Source: Diphasiastrum complanatum
Lineage: Eukaryota > Streptophyta > Lycopodiopsida > Lycopodiales > Lycopodiaceae
Length of the DNA: 64,000 nt
Direction of reading: 5' to 3'
Assembly (NCBI GenBank): GCA_029204225.1
Contig: CM055099.1
Location: forward strand, 70,043,349-70,107,348
The notes under the pieces are model-generated. The model worked only from the letters and a program-made list of their open reading frames with translations. It had not been told where the DNA came from and did not search any database. The position numbers were made by a program, and so were the translations under genes. Positions within the stretch are counted from its first letter, which is position 1. Each line of letters opens with the position of its first letter. Shown here piece after piece: positions 45,043-57,969 of the stretch.

Positions 45043-47833
45043 CTAATCTACCTCTTCCATTTTACTCCCTTCCGCATCAGCGTCTTCTTCCAAGGGGGGT
45101 ATATCAGCATCAGATTCAGTAACAGTTGCATCATCGTCAATGCTGAGGCCCAGCTTCAACATCCTGTGGATTCTAGACCCAAAAGTGTTGGGATCATCCA
45201 GACTAAAGCCAGATGTGAGGAGGGCAGTTTCAAAGAGCAACAAGACAAGATCTTTCACAGACTTGTCATTCTTATCAGCATCTGCTCTCTTGCGGAGCTC
45301 ATCCATTATAGCATTTTCTGGGTTGATCTCCATTGTCTTCTTGCTAGACATGTAACCCGACATGCTGCTGTCACGTAGTGCTTGCGCTTTCATGATCCTC
45401 TCCATGTTGGCAGTCCACCCATACTCTCCAGTCACCAAGCAACACGGGGAATCCACAATGCGATCAGATACAATCACCTTCTCGACCTTATCACCAAGAA
45501 TGTCTTTAATCACCTTGCACAGGCTCTCGAACTGAGCCTTCTTTTCTTCTTTCTTCTTGATTTCGTCTTCAGATTCATCGAGCTTTAGCCCTTCCTTAGT
45601 GGCAGAAACTAGTTTCTTTCCATCATACTCCTTAAGCTGCCCAACAGCATATTCATCAATGGCATCAACCATATACAAAACTTCATAACCCTTCCTCTTC
45701 AGCTTTTCTAGGAAGGGAGAATTCTCGACGGCTTTCTTGCTCTCACCAGAGATGTAAAATATATCTTTCTGCCCCTCCTTCATCCTGGTCACATAATCTT
45801 TCAGGCTTGTGAGTTCATCACCACTCTTCGTGGAATGGTACCTCAAAAGATCAGCAAGCTTTGCCCTGTTTTGGCTGTCTTCATGCACACCGAGCTTGAT
45901 GTTCTTTGCAAAAGCTTCATAAAATTTATCATAATCTTCCTTGTTATCAGCGATTTCAGAAAACATCTCAAGGCATTTCTTCACAAGGTTCTTTCTGACC
46001 ACTTTAAGAATCTTATTCTGCTGCAGCATCTCCCTTGAAATATTGAGAGGGAGATCCTCAGAATCAACCACGCCTTTAACAAACCCAAGGTACTCTGGAA
46101 TGAGTTCTTCACAGTTATCCATGATGAAAACCCGTCGCACATATAGCTTGATATTGTTGAGCTTCTTCCGAGTGTCGAAAAGATCAAAAGGTGCCCTCTT
46201 GGGCACAAACAGCACCGCCTTGAACTCCAGCTGCCCTTCTACTGAAAAATGCTTCACTGACAGATGCTCTTCCCAGTCATTGGTCAAGCTCTTGTAGAAA
46301 GCAGCATACTCCTCCTTGGAAATTTCTTCGGGCTTTCTCATCCAGATGGGTTTCTGCTTATTCACAAGACTCCATTCGTGTGACACTTCCGTCACTTTTT
46401 TCTTCTTCTTATCTTTCTTCTCTTTATCCTCATTGATCTCCTCGATTTTGCCTTCTTCCTCGTCTTTCTTTTCCTCTTCCTCGTCCTCATCGTCGGATAC
46501 CTCTTTCTCAGTAGTCTTTTCGGTCCACAGAGAAATGGGGTAGCTGATAAACTCAGAATGCTTCTTCACCAAATCTTTCAGGCGTCTTTCTTCAAGGTAT
46601 TCCAGCTGCGACACAAAAAAAAAACAGATAAAGCCACTTCAAAATCCCTTTTTAGACGCTAAAAAGATATACGGTTTGCTTATTCTTAAGTATTGCCCTT
46701 TCACATGCCCAGAGACAGAATTGAATTGGCTTGTTTGGTTTGTTCTTATTTCCATTATTCACATGGTCAAAGACGGAATATAACTAAGTTGTTCTTTAAC
46801 GGAACCCCTATGAAGACGAAATTCAACTGTGATCTGTTATTCTCAACTTTGCCCTGTTTGACAAACTGAAGGAAATGTAACTGTTTAAACAGTCTGTTTG
46901 CATCGCCAAGAAAACAATGTAACAGTTATGCTCTTAAGCTAGAATTTTTTTCTCATGGTTAAATAAGGAATATCAATAGTTAGTCCTTACATAAATCGCC
47001 AAAGAAGAATAATAAGTGCTGGTTCTCAACACTACTATAACTGGTTTTCATCCTAAACTTACCTGGTCTTCCTTGAGGTACAGTGTAATCTTCGTTCCAC
47101 GGCCAAGGGGATCGCCTGCTGCGTCTCTTGTAACAGTGAACGATCCTCCTGCATGAGACTCCCAGACATACTGATCATCCTCGTTGTGCTTGCTTGTCAC
47201 AACCACCTTCTCAGCCACCAAATATGCAGAGTAAAATCCAACACCAAACTGTCCGATCATGCTAACATCTGCTCCGGCGGCCAAAGCTTCCATGAACTCT
47301 TTAGTGCCCGATCTGGCAATAGTACCAAGGTTGTTCACCAGACCTGACAATCACAGCAAATATACAATCTTAATTTTTGTTTATTATTTTTCGAAATGAG
47401 ATAGAACAGTTATGCTAAAACTGTAGAGCAAAACTAAGAAATCAGAGGCAAGGCTCACCTGCTTTGGTCATTCCAATCCCGCTGTCAATAATAGTGAGAG
47501 TGTTGGTGCTTTTGTCAGGAATGATGTGAATGAAGAATTCTGGTTGTCCATCTAGCTTGCTTTTATCTGTCAGGCTCTCGAAGCGGATCTTGTCCAGCGC
47601 CTGCAATACAAGCCAAATAGCATTAAAGACCCAATCATTACACCGGTTTTGTACTAAGTAAGAAAGTCCAACGCGTTTGTCAATCATATGCGTACATCTG
47701 AGGCGTTGCTTATCAGTTCTCGAAGAAATATTTCCTTGTTGCTGTAGAAAGTGTTGATGATCAAACTCAGAAGCTGATTAATCTCAGCCTGGAAGGCAAA
47801 TGTCTCTACATCAGCATCAATGGGGGCCGCCAT
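45043..47833 (-). CDS. HSP90: Cytosolic heat shock protein HSP90
   Basis: ATP-dependent chaperone of cytosol and nucleus that matures client proteins with co-chaperones. Four exons on the minus strand: 47,833-47,696, 47,600-47,459, 47,343-47,063 and 46,605-45,043. All introns have GT and AG ends, and the joined frame gives 707 residues, the usual size. The N-terminal ATPase domain shows [37 protein letters not shown] and [15 protein letters not shown]. An acidic Glu/Lys linker spans about residues 224-261. The middle domain has [15 protein letters not shown] with the catalytic-loop Arg. The C-terminus ends MEEVD, which binds TPR co-chaperones and marks the cytosolic form. One oddity: TKAGLVNN where most family members have TKADLVNN or TKAELINN. 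No frameshift or stop. It is the only clearly intact host gene in the window. Confidence 0.97.
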
Positions 47834-48146
47834 TGCCAACAATAGCAGCGGATATGCTCAACTTACTACAAAATTAAACAAAAAAACAGAGATCTTTCTT
47901 GATCCACAACCAAAGCAAGTAAAAGTAGGATCAATGAAACCAGCAGAAGATGAATTATCCAAAACTAGGATGAATGAGAAGAGCAGAGAATGATCTAAGC
48001 AATGGGGAGGTATCAGAAAGGGCAAGAGATAGAGAAATTGATGGGAATGAGGCTGCGGTTATCTGAAACGCCTCAAATGATGAGAAGAGAGAGGGGTCCT
48101 TTGATCCAACGGCTGAAGGTGAGTTCCTCCATCTGACGGTCAGAAA
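47834..48146 (-). promoter_or_regulatory. HSP90 5' untranslated and promoter region
   Basis: The 313 bp upstream of the start codon carry CT/GA-rich stretches (for example 48,085-48,095) and no competing gene. I see no unambiguous TATA box. Confidence 0.45.
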
Positions 48147-48159
48147 GAATCTTCTAGAC
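48147..48159. promoter_or_regulatory. Heat-shock element
   Basis: GAATCTTCTAGAC has three alternating pentamer units (GAA, TTC, GAC) at the correct 2-base spacing; the third unit is imperfect. It lies 314 bp upstream of the HSP90 ATG, as expected for HSF control. CCAAT at 48,176 (plus strand) is close by. Confidence 0.65.
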
Positions 48160-48949
48160 TCATCTAAGCTCTCAGCCAATAGAATCATTTCGGGGCCAAC
48201 TTCCTCTACTTCATATCTTGGCTACTGCCACGTGTCCAAAGGTGCACGCGATTAGAAGGCTCTTAATTTTGGGAAAGGTGTTGCAATGCCTAGTGGGCAG
48301 TCCTCAAAGAATCATTTGAATTTTGAGGTAGGCCACCACACACTATTTTAAAGGTACTTCGTCAATGTACTCTCGTTCCTCGTCAAGTGTAAGCACTTAA
48401 CTGTGTTAAATCGCTTGCGGATCACTACGGTTAAGAATGTGTCCGAGGCATTGTTGGTTGGACATTGGCTTTTTAAAATAGATTCTCAACTCAAATATCA
48501 AACTGGTTTGAAAGACCCAAATTGATAGGTCTGAAAATAATTTAAAAATTATCTAGTATCTAAAATTGGCTAATAAAATTTTTTGTTAAAACCGTTCAAG
48601 GTTAAGAACCACTAATTCTATTTAATTTTTGAATATGGAGAGCGAGTGTAACCCTAACGTCAATTGATGCTACAAAGCATCAAAAGTCGCAATATATTTG
48701 ACAAACTCGTAAATGGACCATCAAACTAAAACTCTGGCCATTGTGAATCTTGTAACCTCTTTCTTTTACTTCTCACTTTTTGTGTAATAATTGTTCACAT
48801 TTTTTTTCATTTTTTAAAACCTTTTTTCTAAAAATACATATAATTTTCATTCCAATTTACTCAAGTACTATCTATTAAAACTTTATAGTGGAGTCAAGGA
48901 GCCTTTTATAAAGAAATAACCATCATATTCAAAAGGATTTTATTAAGAA
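48160..48949. other. Intergenic region between HSP90 and first Helitron-like element
   Basis: No gene seen. It becomes AT-rich towards 48,949. The base before the element is A, as required for a Helitron AT target. Confidence 0.45.
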
Positions 48950-49072
48950 TCTATATTAATTAAAATAATAGCATTTTGCGGGCAGCTCACGCTGCACGCT
49001 AACGCATGACGGGCAGCTCACGATGCTCGTGAACACTCTTTTTAAAAATACGTGTTTTGTGTGTGTTTTGGT

Positions 49073-49073
<1 letters not shown>

Positions 49074-49117
<44 letters not shown>
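49074..49117. repeat. (GA)22 microsatellite
   Basis: 44 bp of uninterrupted GA, 124 bp inside the 5' end of element A. Confidence 0.97.
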
Positions 49118-49120
<3 letters not shown>

Positions 49121-49198
49121 ATGGTAGAAGCTGGAGGGAGGTGACACATGAGTGCATGCAGCAAGATAGGGCGCACACACAACCAACGGAAGCATTCA

Positions 49199-49428
49199 CA
49201 GAATCGGGTGCCATGTATTCCATCAGCGGCCTCACATTTAAGCTCCATCCTGTGGTGATCGTAAATGTCGATTCTTGCTTTTCTACTACCTACGACAGCA
49301 TTGCTATGTATTGGAGCCATTTAGATGATGATCTTGGCTCTCTCAGAATGGCAAATGTCCGTTTTCTAATTCTTGAAAACGAGGATCTGGATGCAGTCAA
49401 AACAATGTCACGTTTATTCTTCTCCTAA
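49199..49428 (+). pseudogene. Possible captured CSN6-like (MPN domain) fragment
   Basis: The open frame includes SGLTFKLHPVVIVNV, very like the start of plant COP9 signalosome subunit 6 (SGLTFKLHPLV- followed by a hydrophobic stretch). After about 15 residues the match is lost (DSCFSTTYDSIAMYW). It is short, so chance similarity or another MPN protein cannot be excluded. It sits inside element A just before the PPR fragment. Confidence 0.35.
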
Positions 49429-49798
49429 AGCATGTGCCTGCCTAGCGGCCCTGGAACAGGGCAAACAGCTCCACTCCGAGATCATAGAAAGAGTCTTTCA
49501 GTCGAAGGTGGTTGTACGGAACACCCTTGTTGACATGTATGCAAAATGCGGGTGCACAAAGGACGTCTGTGAGCTGTTCGACAACATGAGTGAACGAACT
49601 GTGGTTTCATGGAATGCGATGATTGCGGGATATGCAGAGAATGGGCTTGCCCAGGAGGCCCTTGCGCTATTTGAGCAAATGCAGGGGGAAGGCACGAAAC
49701 CTGACGAGGTCACATATATTAGTGTTCTCTCTGCATGTGCCCATTATGGCCTAGAAAACGAGTATGCAATCATGTTGCTTTCCAAGTACATAAAATGA
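49415..49798 (+). pseudogene. Captured pentatricopeptide-repeat gene fragment
   Basis: The frame reads KACACLAALEQGKQLHSEII, then VRNTLVDMYAKCGCTKDVCE, LFDNMSERTVVSWNAMIAGY, ENGLAQEALALFEQM, GTKPDEVTYISVLSACAHYG. These are about three consecutive repeats of the P/L/S type of PPR protein (organelle RNA-binding and editing factors). No start codon of its own, no further repeats and no E/DYW domain. It is open throughout but only about 115 residues, so it is a fragment. It lies inside the Helitron-like element A. Confidence 0.85.
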
Positions 49799-50785
49799 TT
49801 TTTATTATGAATGCAAATTTCTGCTCCCTGATATCCGCGCCAACAAAGAAGTTGTAAATATTTGTAAATGCATATATGCATATTTCATCTCTGGCAATAA
49901 CGAAATACACTTGTCTGCACCTCAAGATTCTGTGCAATTTTCACCAACAATCCTTGAAGCAGTTTTACAATTTGGCCCTCTTGACTTTTGAGTTGATTTT
50001 AAACCAAAATTCTTCAGGTTGATCGTGATTTTTGCAGGCTTTGAGTTTCAGATGCATCATATTGATTGAATTAAAATCAGGCAAGGAACAGAAACAATAG
50101 AGACAGAGATAAAATATTTCGTAGAATATTTCACATATTGACTTGTAGAGTCTCTATTCATCATCTCTAGGGGGCTAATATGAAGCCATGGGAAGTTTCT
50201 TATGTCCATATGCACGCAATATTTTCACAATGATTTGCAAGTTAACATTTCTACTTCATAGATCAGAGAATATGACCTTGCAAGAAGGTGTTGTTAGATT
50301 TGAGCGTTTGTGGCTTTCATTGCCATTTGGGAACCTTCGAGCTCACATTTACATCTTATTAAAGGTGAATTCACATTTGCATCTTATTAAAGTTGAATTT
50401 TAAGAATGACATCAAAGCTTCAAGTTTAGTGGCCCTCCCCTATAGTGGGATGTTGGAGATACCTTTTCCCTTTCCTTAAGATTGGAGCTTTAGCGGAAAA
50501 GGGCATCCAAGAGGACAAAAAGAATTATTTGAAGTGACATTTACTTGGTTTGGCTTGCCTTAAGGGCATAGAGAAAGTTGTAGGTGGAAATATGGTGATT
50601 TGAACTTTTTTGAAACTGTTCAAGTTAATTCAAATCGAGTTTCTGAAATGCCAAAATTTCTATTGTTTTCGAAAATTTTGAAAATCTATATATTTCTTTG
50701 AAGTGGTTTGTTGGGAGCTTTGTTCAAACTTGTAAAAAAAATTCTAAGTATTGTATGTCTGTCCTTTGAGACTACTGCATGGATA
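49799..50785. other. Interior of element A, unassigned
   Basis: No gene seen. Short open frames (50,188-50,403) have no recognisable domain. Confidence 0.45.
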
Positions 50786-50790
50786 CAAGG
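50786..50790. repeat. Left target-site duplication of Copia element
   Basis: CAAGG immediately before the LTR; the same CAAGG follows the other LTR at 55,747-55,751. Confidence 0.9.
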
Positions 50791-51440
50791 TGTGAAAGAT
50801 TTCAGATCCTTAAGATCCAATCTACTTGAATGATCTTTGGTTAGAAAGAGAAATACACTACCAATTTCACCAATGTAGAAAAATCAGCATCTACACACAA
50901 TTTGAGATGCAAACACTAATAGAACTTGATCAAACTTGAATGAAATGATTATGTACTGTTGTTGTCCACACAAAACCAGCAAGCTACTGTATTTCACACG
51001 TGTGGATCCAAAAATAGCAAATATAGATCATTCTACACATAGAATTGCAAGCAATCACCAAGATAGTGCACCAATGGATAGTAGAACCCAAGAGAACCAT
51101 GTATAAGCATAAAATGAGATAGAGAAGAGAGAAGATGGCTCTCTCCACGAGTTACATCCTTTTATAGCAGGGTCAAACCCTATTTGGCCACTTGGCTTTC
51201 CCACCAAAATGCTAACCCTACCAATTTTGGGTCTAGATTCAATGTACCCAACTTATTCAAATTGAATCTACTCAAACTCGCATTATATATTTCCCACACT
51301 TTCAAAAAGTGTTTATTCAAATGAAATCTAGACTAATGAACTTTGAAAAGTCAACCTCTAAGTCTAAAACAAGTTTTGGCCTCAATATGCCAAATATGAA
51401 AATATTGCAAAATGTGATGAAACTAGTTGAATCTTTCACA
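50791..51440 (-). repeat. 3' LTR of nested Copia
   Basis: 650 bp, paired with 55,097-55,746. It holds a TATA box (51,159-51,166, minus: TATAAAAG) and the palindrome CACACGTGTG near 50,997-51,006. Confidence 0.95.
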
Positions 51441-52025
51441 CTCCCTCTTCAACTAGTTTTAGCATAGACTTTGATAATACTCCAAGTGAAGTCCTATGCT
51501 TCATGAACAAGTCTTTTCCCAATGCTTTGGTGAAGATATCAGCTACACATTCCCTTGAAGACACATGTTGAAGCTCCACCTCCTTTGCAATGACTCGCTC
51601 CCTCACAAAATGATATTGTATCTCAATATGCTTGCTCCTAGCATGAAAGATAGGATTGGATGCCATTCTTTGGGCTGATTGATTGTCACAAAAGATGATT
51701 GGGCTCTCTGAAAAATCAAGCAAGTGAAGATCCTTGATCATCCTTTTGATCCATACCATCTCCTTTGTGCAATGTGTAAGAGCTTTGTACTTGGCCTCAC
51801 TACATGATAATGAAATAGTGGCCTGTTTCTTTGACATCCATGATATAGCTCCATCACCTATGAAAATACAATAAACACTAATGGATTTCCTATCCATTAC
51901 ATCTCCAGCATAGTCCAAATCTGAAAATCCAAAAAGATTAGGTGATGATCCCTCATACAATATGCCAAAATCTCGAGTTTCAATGATATACCTCAAAACT
52001 CGCTTTCCTAGCTTCCAATGCTCCT
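51436..52025 (-). pseudogene. Copia RNase H and last RT residues
   Basis: The minus-strand frame reads EHWKLGKRVLRYIIETRDFG (end of RT), then FGFSDLDYAGDVMDRKSISV, FIGDGAISWMSKKQATISLS, EAKYKALTHCTKEMVWIKRM, FCDNQSAQRMASNP, HIEIQYHFVRE, and ends SRECVADIFTKALGKDLF. This is a complete Copia RNase H with the D, E, D active-site pattern visible. Upstream of E-H-W the homology stops abruptly at about 52,025 and a foreign segment begins. Confidence 0.92.
51441..51450 (-). other. Polypurine tract of nested Copia
   Basis: The minus strand reads GAAGAGGGAG directly before the LTR. Confidence 0.85.
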
Positions 52026-53095
52026 AGCATAGTTTTTGCCAATAGAACTTTGATCAATCATAAGAATGATCTTCTTCTTAAGAATAGATCTCCTTTCAAT
52101 GATCATGTAATGCTCAAAATAGAAACAACCATAATTGATATAGAGAATAGTGTCCACTTGGGATGCTTCACTATTTCTTACATCAATTCTATATGTAAAA
52201 ATGTGACTAGAACATGAAGAATCATGTAAATGAAATGATTCCACCATGCTTCCAACTCTGAACTCTCTAGAAAAATATAGCAAACAAACACTAAATATGA
52301 GTGATCAACTTTTGCTTGCATGTCTCCTCCTTCTTTGTCCTTTGTTGCCATATATCCACCATGATACTCCATGAATGAGCCTCCGTCTTCATCTTGCCAC
52401 AAGAAACCATCAAACCTTGGAAATCCATGAGTAGGTGAGTACATAAATGATGCAAATCCAGCACCACATGACTCCATAAACCAAGTAGGTTGCACTAGTC
52501 CATCTTCAAGATCTACTTGACACAAGAAAATGACCATGAATTCACCAAAAATTGACAATCTCCAAGTATTGGCACCAAGTAGCTCAACACTTGAGAACTT
52601 GATCATCGATGAGTGATATAAACAATGTCTTGGTAGAAACAAGACTAATAACCTACAATAAATATGTAGATTACTAAACCACCGGCTCTGATACCATGTC
52701 GAAAATCAGTGGAAAGGTAGGATAATAGCGGAAGTGGGAGCGACGGATGGTTTAGGATCAGAAGTGCAACAGTTACCAGCAAGATGATCAAGATGAATAA
52801 AAACAGTAGCTATGCGCAATAGAACAAAGTGGTAGTGAGACAAAAACTTGCACTCTGATAGATATCAAAAAAGAGTACAAGAGCATGAAGCAGCGCAAGG
52901 TTGTTAGCGCAAAAATAATCTAGCTAATAATCGTTGATTGCTCTAAGAAAAACTATCAACTTAGTTACTTAACTAGAATACAGCCTACTCAATCTTGATA
53001 AGAGTGTTGATGCTATATTGTGCTGACGCTATACATTGATGATTGCATGTCAGTTCTCAGTGCATTGGGAGCATAAAATCTAACTACTTAATTTA
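52026..53095 (-). other. Foreign segment inside nested Copia: LTR end, PBS and leader of another Copia
   Basis: It replaces integrase and most of RT. It contains a perfect minus-strand PBS (52,685-52,696) with a putative LTR to its right (from 52,697, TGTCGAAAATC) and a non-recognised 154-codon minus-strand frame (52,642-52,178, PTHGFPRFDGFLWQDEDGG). It is therefore the 5' region of a different Copia family in the same orientation. Confidence 0.75.
52685..52696 (-). other. Second primer-binding site inside nested Copia
   Basis: The minus strand reads TGGTATCAGAGC. It is not next to either outer LTR, so it marks the foreign segment. Confidence 0.88.
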
Positions 53096-54309
53096 CTATA
53101 ACCATTATGCACATCCTTCCTTTTGATCAAACAAGCATCTCCATCAAACTCCACCTTGAGGACCTTACTTAGCATTTGACTCACACTAAGCAAATTCTTG
53201 GTAATAGATGGAATAAACAAGACATCCTCCAAATGAACATTTCTATTTGTAGAGAGAGAAACAAAAATTGTGCCAATCCCTTTGATTGCACACTCACCAT
53301 CATTGGCCGTGTAGATCACCCTCTTGTCATCTCCATATGCCAACAAAGAAGTGAAGTACTCTTTGTGAAAGGTCATGTGTGAACTTTCTCCACTATCAAT
53401 CCACCAAGGATCTAGATCTCCATCATTAGCAAGCATACATGAAGACATAACAAAAGCATCATCATTTGCATCTTGCAGATCCAAACCATCCTCATCAAGA
53501 GTAAGATTACCTTGAGTGTCTCCTTGATCTCTCTTCTTCTTGTAGCACTCACTTACAAAGTGTCCTTTGATGCCACAATAGAAGCACTTGAGCTTTGATC
53601 TATCCTTCTTTTTGCCACTTGAAGAAGCATCCACTTGATCTTGCCCTTTAGACCACTTGCTTTTGGTTTTGCCCTTGAATTTGCCCTTTGTGAACATAGC
53701 ATTCTCTTGAAATATCGATGTAGATCCACCTCTTGCTTGAAGCCTATATTCCTCATTGATCAAGATCTCTTGAAGATCCATCAAACTTGGCAAAGTCTTT
53801 TGAATAGCAATACTTTGAACAATGTTAGCATGAGCATCCAACAAGCCATTAAAAATCACTTGAATAAGCTCTCCTTCCTTAATGCTTTCATCTATGCAAG
53901 CTAACTCATCATTCAATGCTTTCATTCTCAAAACAAAAGTACTTGGACTTTCTTCATTCTTTTGCAAACAAGAAAAGATTTGCCTTCTTAGAGTCAACAC
54001 TCTAGAAGTAGACTTGGATTCATAAAGTTTCTTCAATGAATTCCAAGCTTCCAAAGATGATGTGCACTTACCAACTTCCTTGAGAAGTTCATTGGTAACA
54101 TTCATCTTTATCATGTGTAGAGCCTTCTTGGCCCTCTTGTCATACCTCAATTGATCTTGTTGTGTTGCTGGTCTCTCCTCCAAACCTACAACAATATCCA
54201 AAACATCATTCATCTCAAGAAGTGACTCCATCCTCACTTTCCATAATGAATAGTTACTTGAGGTAAGCCTATCATTGGCTTCCAACATGACTCCAATTGA
54301 GGTTGCCAT
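53080..54309 (-). CDS. Copia gag-protease ORF
   Basis: An intact 409-codon frame. Residues 10-190 are the gag (UBN2-like) domain (ANDRLTSSNYSLWKVRMESL, LVSNELLK-like VTNELLKEVGKCTSSLEAW, RRQIFSCLQKNEESPSTFVL). Basic linker follows, then the zinc knuckle CFYCGIKGHFVSEC at residues 242-255. The protease start WWIDSGESSHMTFHK is at residues 302-316, and LEDVLFIPSITKNLLSVSQM at about 370. The protease has DSGE where most Copia proteins have DSGA, which may reduce activity. The ORF ends just after protease, at the foreign segment. Gag alone could still assemble particles; this is inference. Confidence 0.9.
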   Translation of the reverse strand: MATSIGVMLEANDRLTSSNYSLWKVRMESLLEMNDVLDIVVGLEERPATQQDQLRYDKRAKKALHMIKMNVTNELLKEVGKCTSSLEAWNSLKKLYESKSTSRVLTLRRQIFSCLQKNEESPSTFVLRMKALNDELACIDESIKEGELIQVIFNGLLDAHANIVQSIAIQKTLPSLMDLQEILINEEYRLQARGGSTSIFQENAMFTKGKFKGKTKSKWSKGQDQVDASSSGKKKDRSKLKCFYCGIKGHFVSECYKKKRDQGDTQGNLTLDEDGLDLQDANDDAFVMSSCMLANDGDLDPWWIDSGESSHMTFHKEYFTSLLAYGDDKRVIYTANDGECAIKGIGTIFVSLSTNRNVHLEDVLFIPSITKNLLSVSQMLSKVLKVEFDGDACLIKRKDVHNGYSKLSS

Positions 54310-55084
54310 GTAGCAATGACCTGATCTTCTCTTTCAACCTGCTTCAATGCACAAAGCACTCCTTTGAACAACAACAAATGCTTTCAAAAGAAATCACCAA
54401 GATTTGAAACTATCTCACAAATTCTCTTCTAGCACTTATCCAAACAAATCAACACATAGAATCATGGAATCTTGATCAACCTATGATCTATCCTCATTCT
54501 AATGACTTTTGCCACTTCCTAAGATTCAAACACACTCAAAGGAAGTCCAGCAACCTCACTATCTAGAGATCCAATCAAAATTAGAGTTTTGACAAAATCA
54601 CAAAAAATTGACTATTCCAAATCTACATGCAAATGCTGAAAATTTGATATGCAATCTATAAGCCACCACTTAGGCTGAACCAATGATCCAAAAATCGGCC
54701 AAATCGAGCATGTCAATTCAAAAAACGGAATTGAACAATATATTGACCTATTTAGTGTTTTGATCTACAAAAGATCCAATCATTGTTTGTGACACAATTG
54801 TAGTTTTCTTCATCAAATTGGTCAGACAATATGGATTGGCAGTTACGACAGAAGAGTCGGATGCAAGACAAAAACAAGAATCCAAGGGAATTGGATAAGC
54901 ATTTGAGCTAGTATGATGTCGAGGAAGCAAACAAAAGAGGATATTGAGGTGATAGACTCTGTCCATTCCATACAGATTGGTTGTTCCGATTTTGGTGTAG
55001 AATCCTCTCTAGCATGCTCTAGACTTGATATCTTCACCAAATCATTGATAGATCTGATTCCCTCCTTCATAACCTGAAACACAA

Positions 55085-55096
55085 GCTCTGATACCA
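55085..55096 (-). other. Primer-binding site of nested Copia
   Basis: The minus strand reads TGGTATCAGAGC immediately after the 5' LTR. A leader of about 780 bp (54,310-55,084) without recognised genes precedes gag. Confidence 0.95.
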
Positions 55097-55746
55097 TGTG
55101 AAAGATTTCAAATCCTTAAGATCCAATCTACTTGAATGATCTTTGATTAGAAAGAGAAATACACTATTAATTTCACCAATGTAGAAAAATCAGCATCTAC
55201 ACACAATTTGAGATGCAAACACTAATAGAACTTCATCAAACTTGAATGAAATGATTATGTACTGTTGTTGTCCGTACAAAACCAGCAAGCTACTATATTT
55301 CACACGTGTGGATCCAAAAATAGCAAATATAGATCATTCTACACATAGAATTGCAAGCAATCACCAAGATAGTGCACCAATGGATAGTAGAACCCAAGAG
55401 AACCGTGTATAAGCATAAAATGAGATAGAGAAGAGAGAAGATGACTCTCTCCATGAGTTATATCCTTTTATAGCAGGTCCAAACCCTATTTGGCCACTTG
55501 GCTTTCCCACCAAAATGCTAACACTACCAATTTTGGGTCTAGATTCAATGTACCCAACTTATTCAAATTGAATCTACTCAAACTCGCATTATATCTTTCA
55601 CACACTTTCAAAAAGTGTTTATTCAGATGAAATTTAGACTAATGAACTTTGAAAAGTCAACCTCTAAGTCTGAAACAAGTTTTGGCCTCAATATGCCAAA
55701 TATGGAAATATTGCAAAATGTGATGAAACTAGTTGAATCTTTCACA
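55097..55746 (-). repeat. 5' LTR of nested Copia
   Basis: 650 bp, about 97 percent identical by eye to 50,791-51,440. TATA box at 55,465-55,472 (minus). Confidence 0.95.
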
Positions 55747-55751
55747 CAAGG
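55747..55751. repeat. Right target-site duplication of Copia element
   Basis: CAAGG, matching 50,786-50,790. Confidence 0.9.
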
Positions 55752-57468
<1,717 letters not shown>

Positions 57469-57625
57469 CCACACACCTCATCGGCCACTGGCCATCAACG
57501 AACACACTTTGGCCACATACATACACACACATACATCGGTCACCCCCGTCAACAACCATCGGCTTTCTTCCTAAACCATCGACCACCATCCTAATCATTG
57601 GTCGTCACCCACATTGTCTACCCCC

Positions 57626-57654
57626 GCCCGTCAACGATGGGCACACTTCGCTAG
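57626..57654 (+). other. Helitron-type 3' terminus of element A
   Basis: Stem GCCCGTC / GATGGGC around AAC (57,626-57,642; one G-T pair), then ACACTTCG, then CTAG, followed by T. It matches the terminus of element B at 61,441-61,469 in stem size, loop size and 8-nt spacing. Confidence 0.75.
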
Positions 57655-57689
57655 TCTATATTAATTAAAAAAATAGTGTTTCGTGGGCA

Positions 57690-57735
57690 GCTCACGATGC
57701 CCGATAACGCGTGACGGGCAGCGTGAGCGCTGCCC
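57690..57735. repeat. Palindrome-rich 5' subterminal block
   Basis: GGGCAGCG-TGAG-CGCTGCCC is a perfect 8-bp stem (57,716-57,735) following GTGGGCAGCTCACG. A related block with GGGCAGCTCACG twice is at 48,980-49,030 in element A. Confidence 0.7.
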
Positions 57736-57969
57736 ACTCACACTTTTTTTAAAAAAAAATTAGCACTATAATGTTGCGTCAGTCGTCCTCGTATTCTTTG
57801 AAGCATTGACGTTCTTGTGCTCTTTTGATTGCTCCATCTCCATCTCCTGCTTCTTCTTCTTCTTCTTCTTGTAAATCGCATGGGGAGGAAGCGGGTAGGG
57901 AGGAGTCTATGGTCGAACAAGTAGATGCCATTAAGGAGGACATTTGAAGGATTGTTTTGGCCTATAGAA

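Larger units (their letters stand above)
50791..55746 (-). mobile_element. Full-length Copia element with two 650-bp LTRs
   Basis: The LTRs at 50,791-51,440 and 55,097-55,746 are exactly 650 bp each, both begin TGTGAAAGAT and end CTTTCACA on the plus strand, and I count about 21 differences (about 3 percent). The 5-bp duplication CAAGG flanks the element. PBS at 55,085-55,096 and polypurine tract at 51,441-51,450 fix minus-strand orientation. Inside are an intact gag-protease ORF, then about 1.07 kb of foreign sequence in place of integrase and RT, then RNase H. It cannot supply its own integrase or RT, yet its ends show a single clean insertion. Confidence 0.95.

Noticed and set aside
45043-46614. 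HSP90 as a processed or broken copy
   Set aside because: Three introns with proper splice sites, an uninterrupted 707-residue joined frame and an intact MEEVD end argue for a functional gene.
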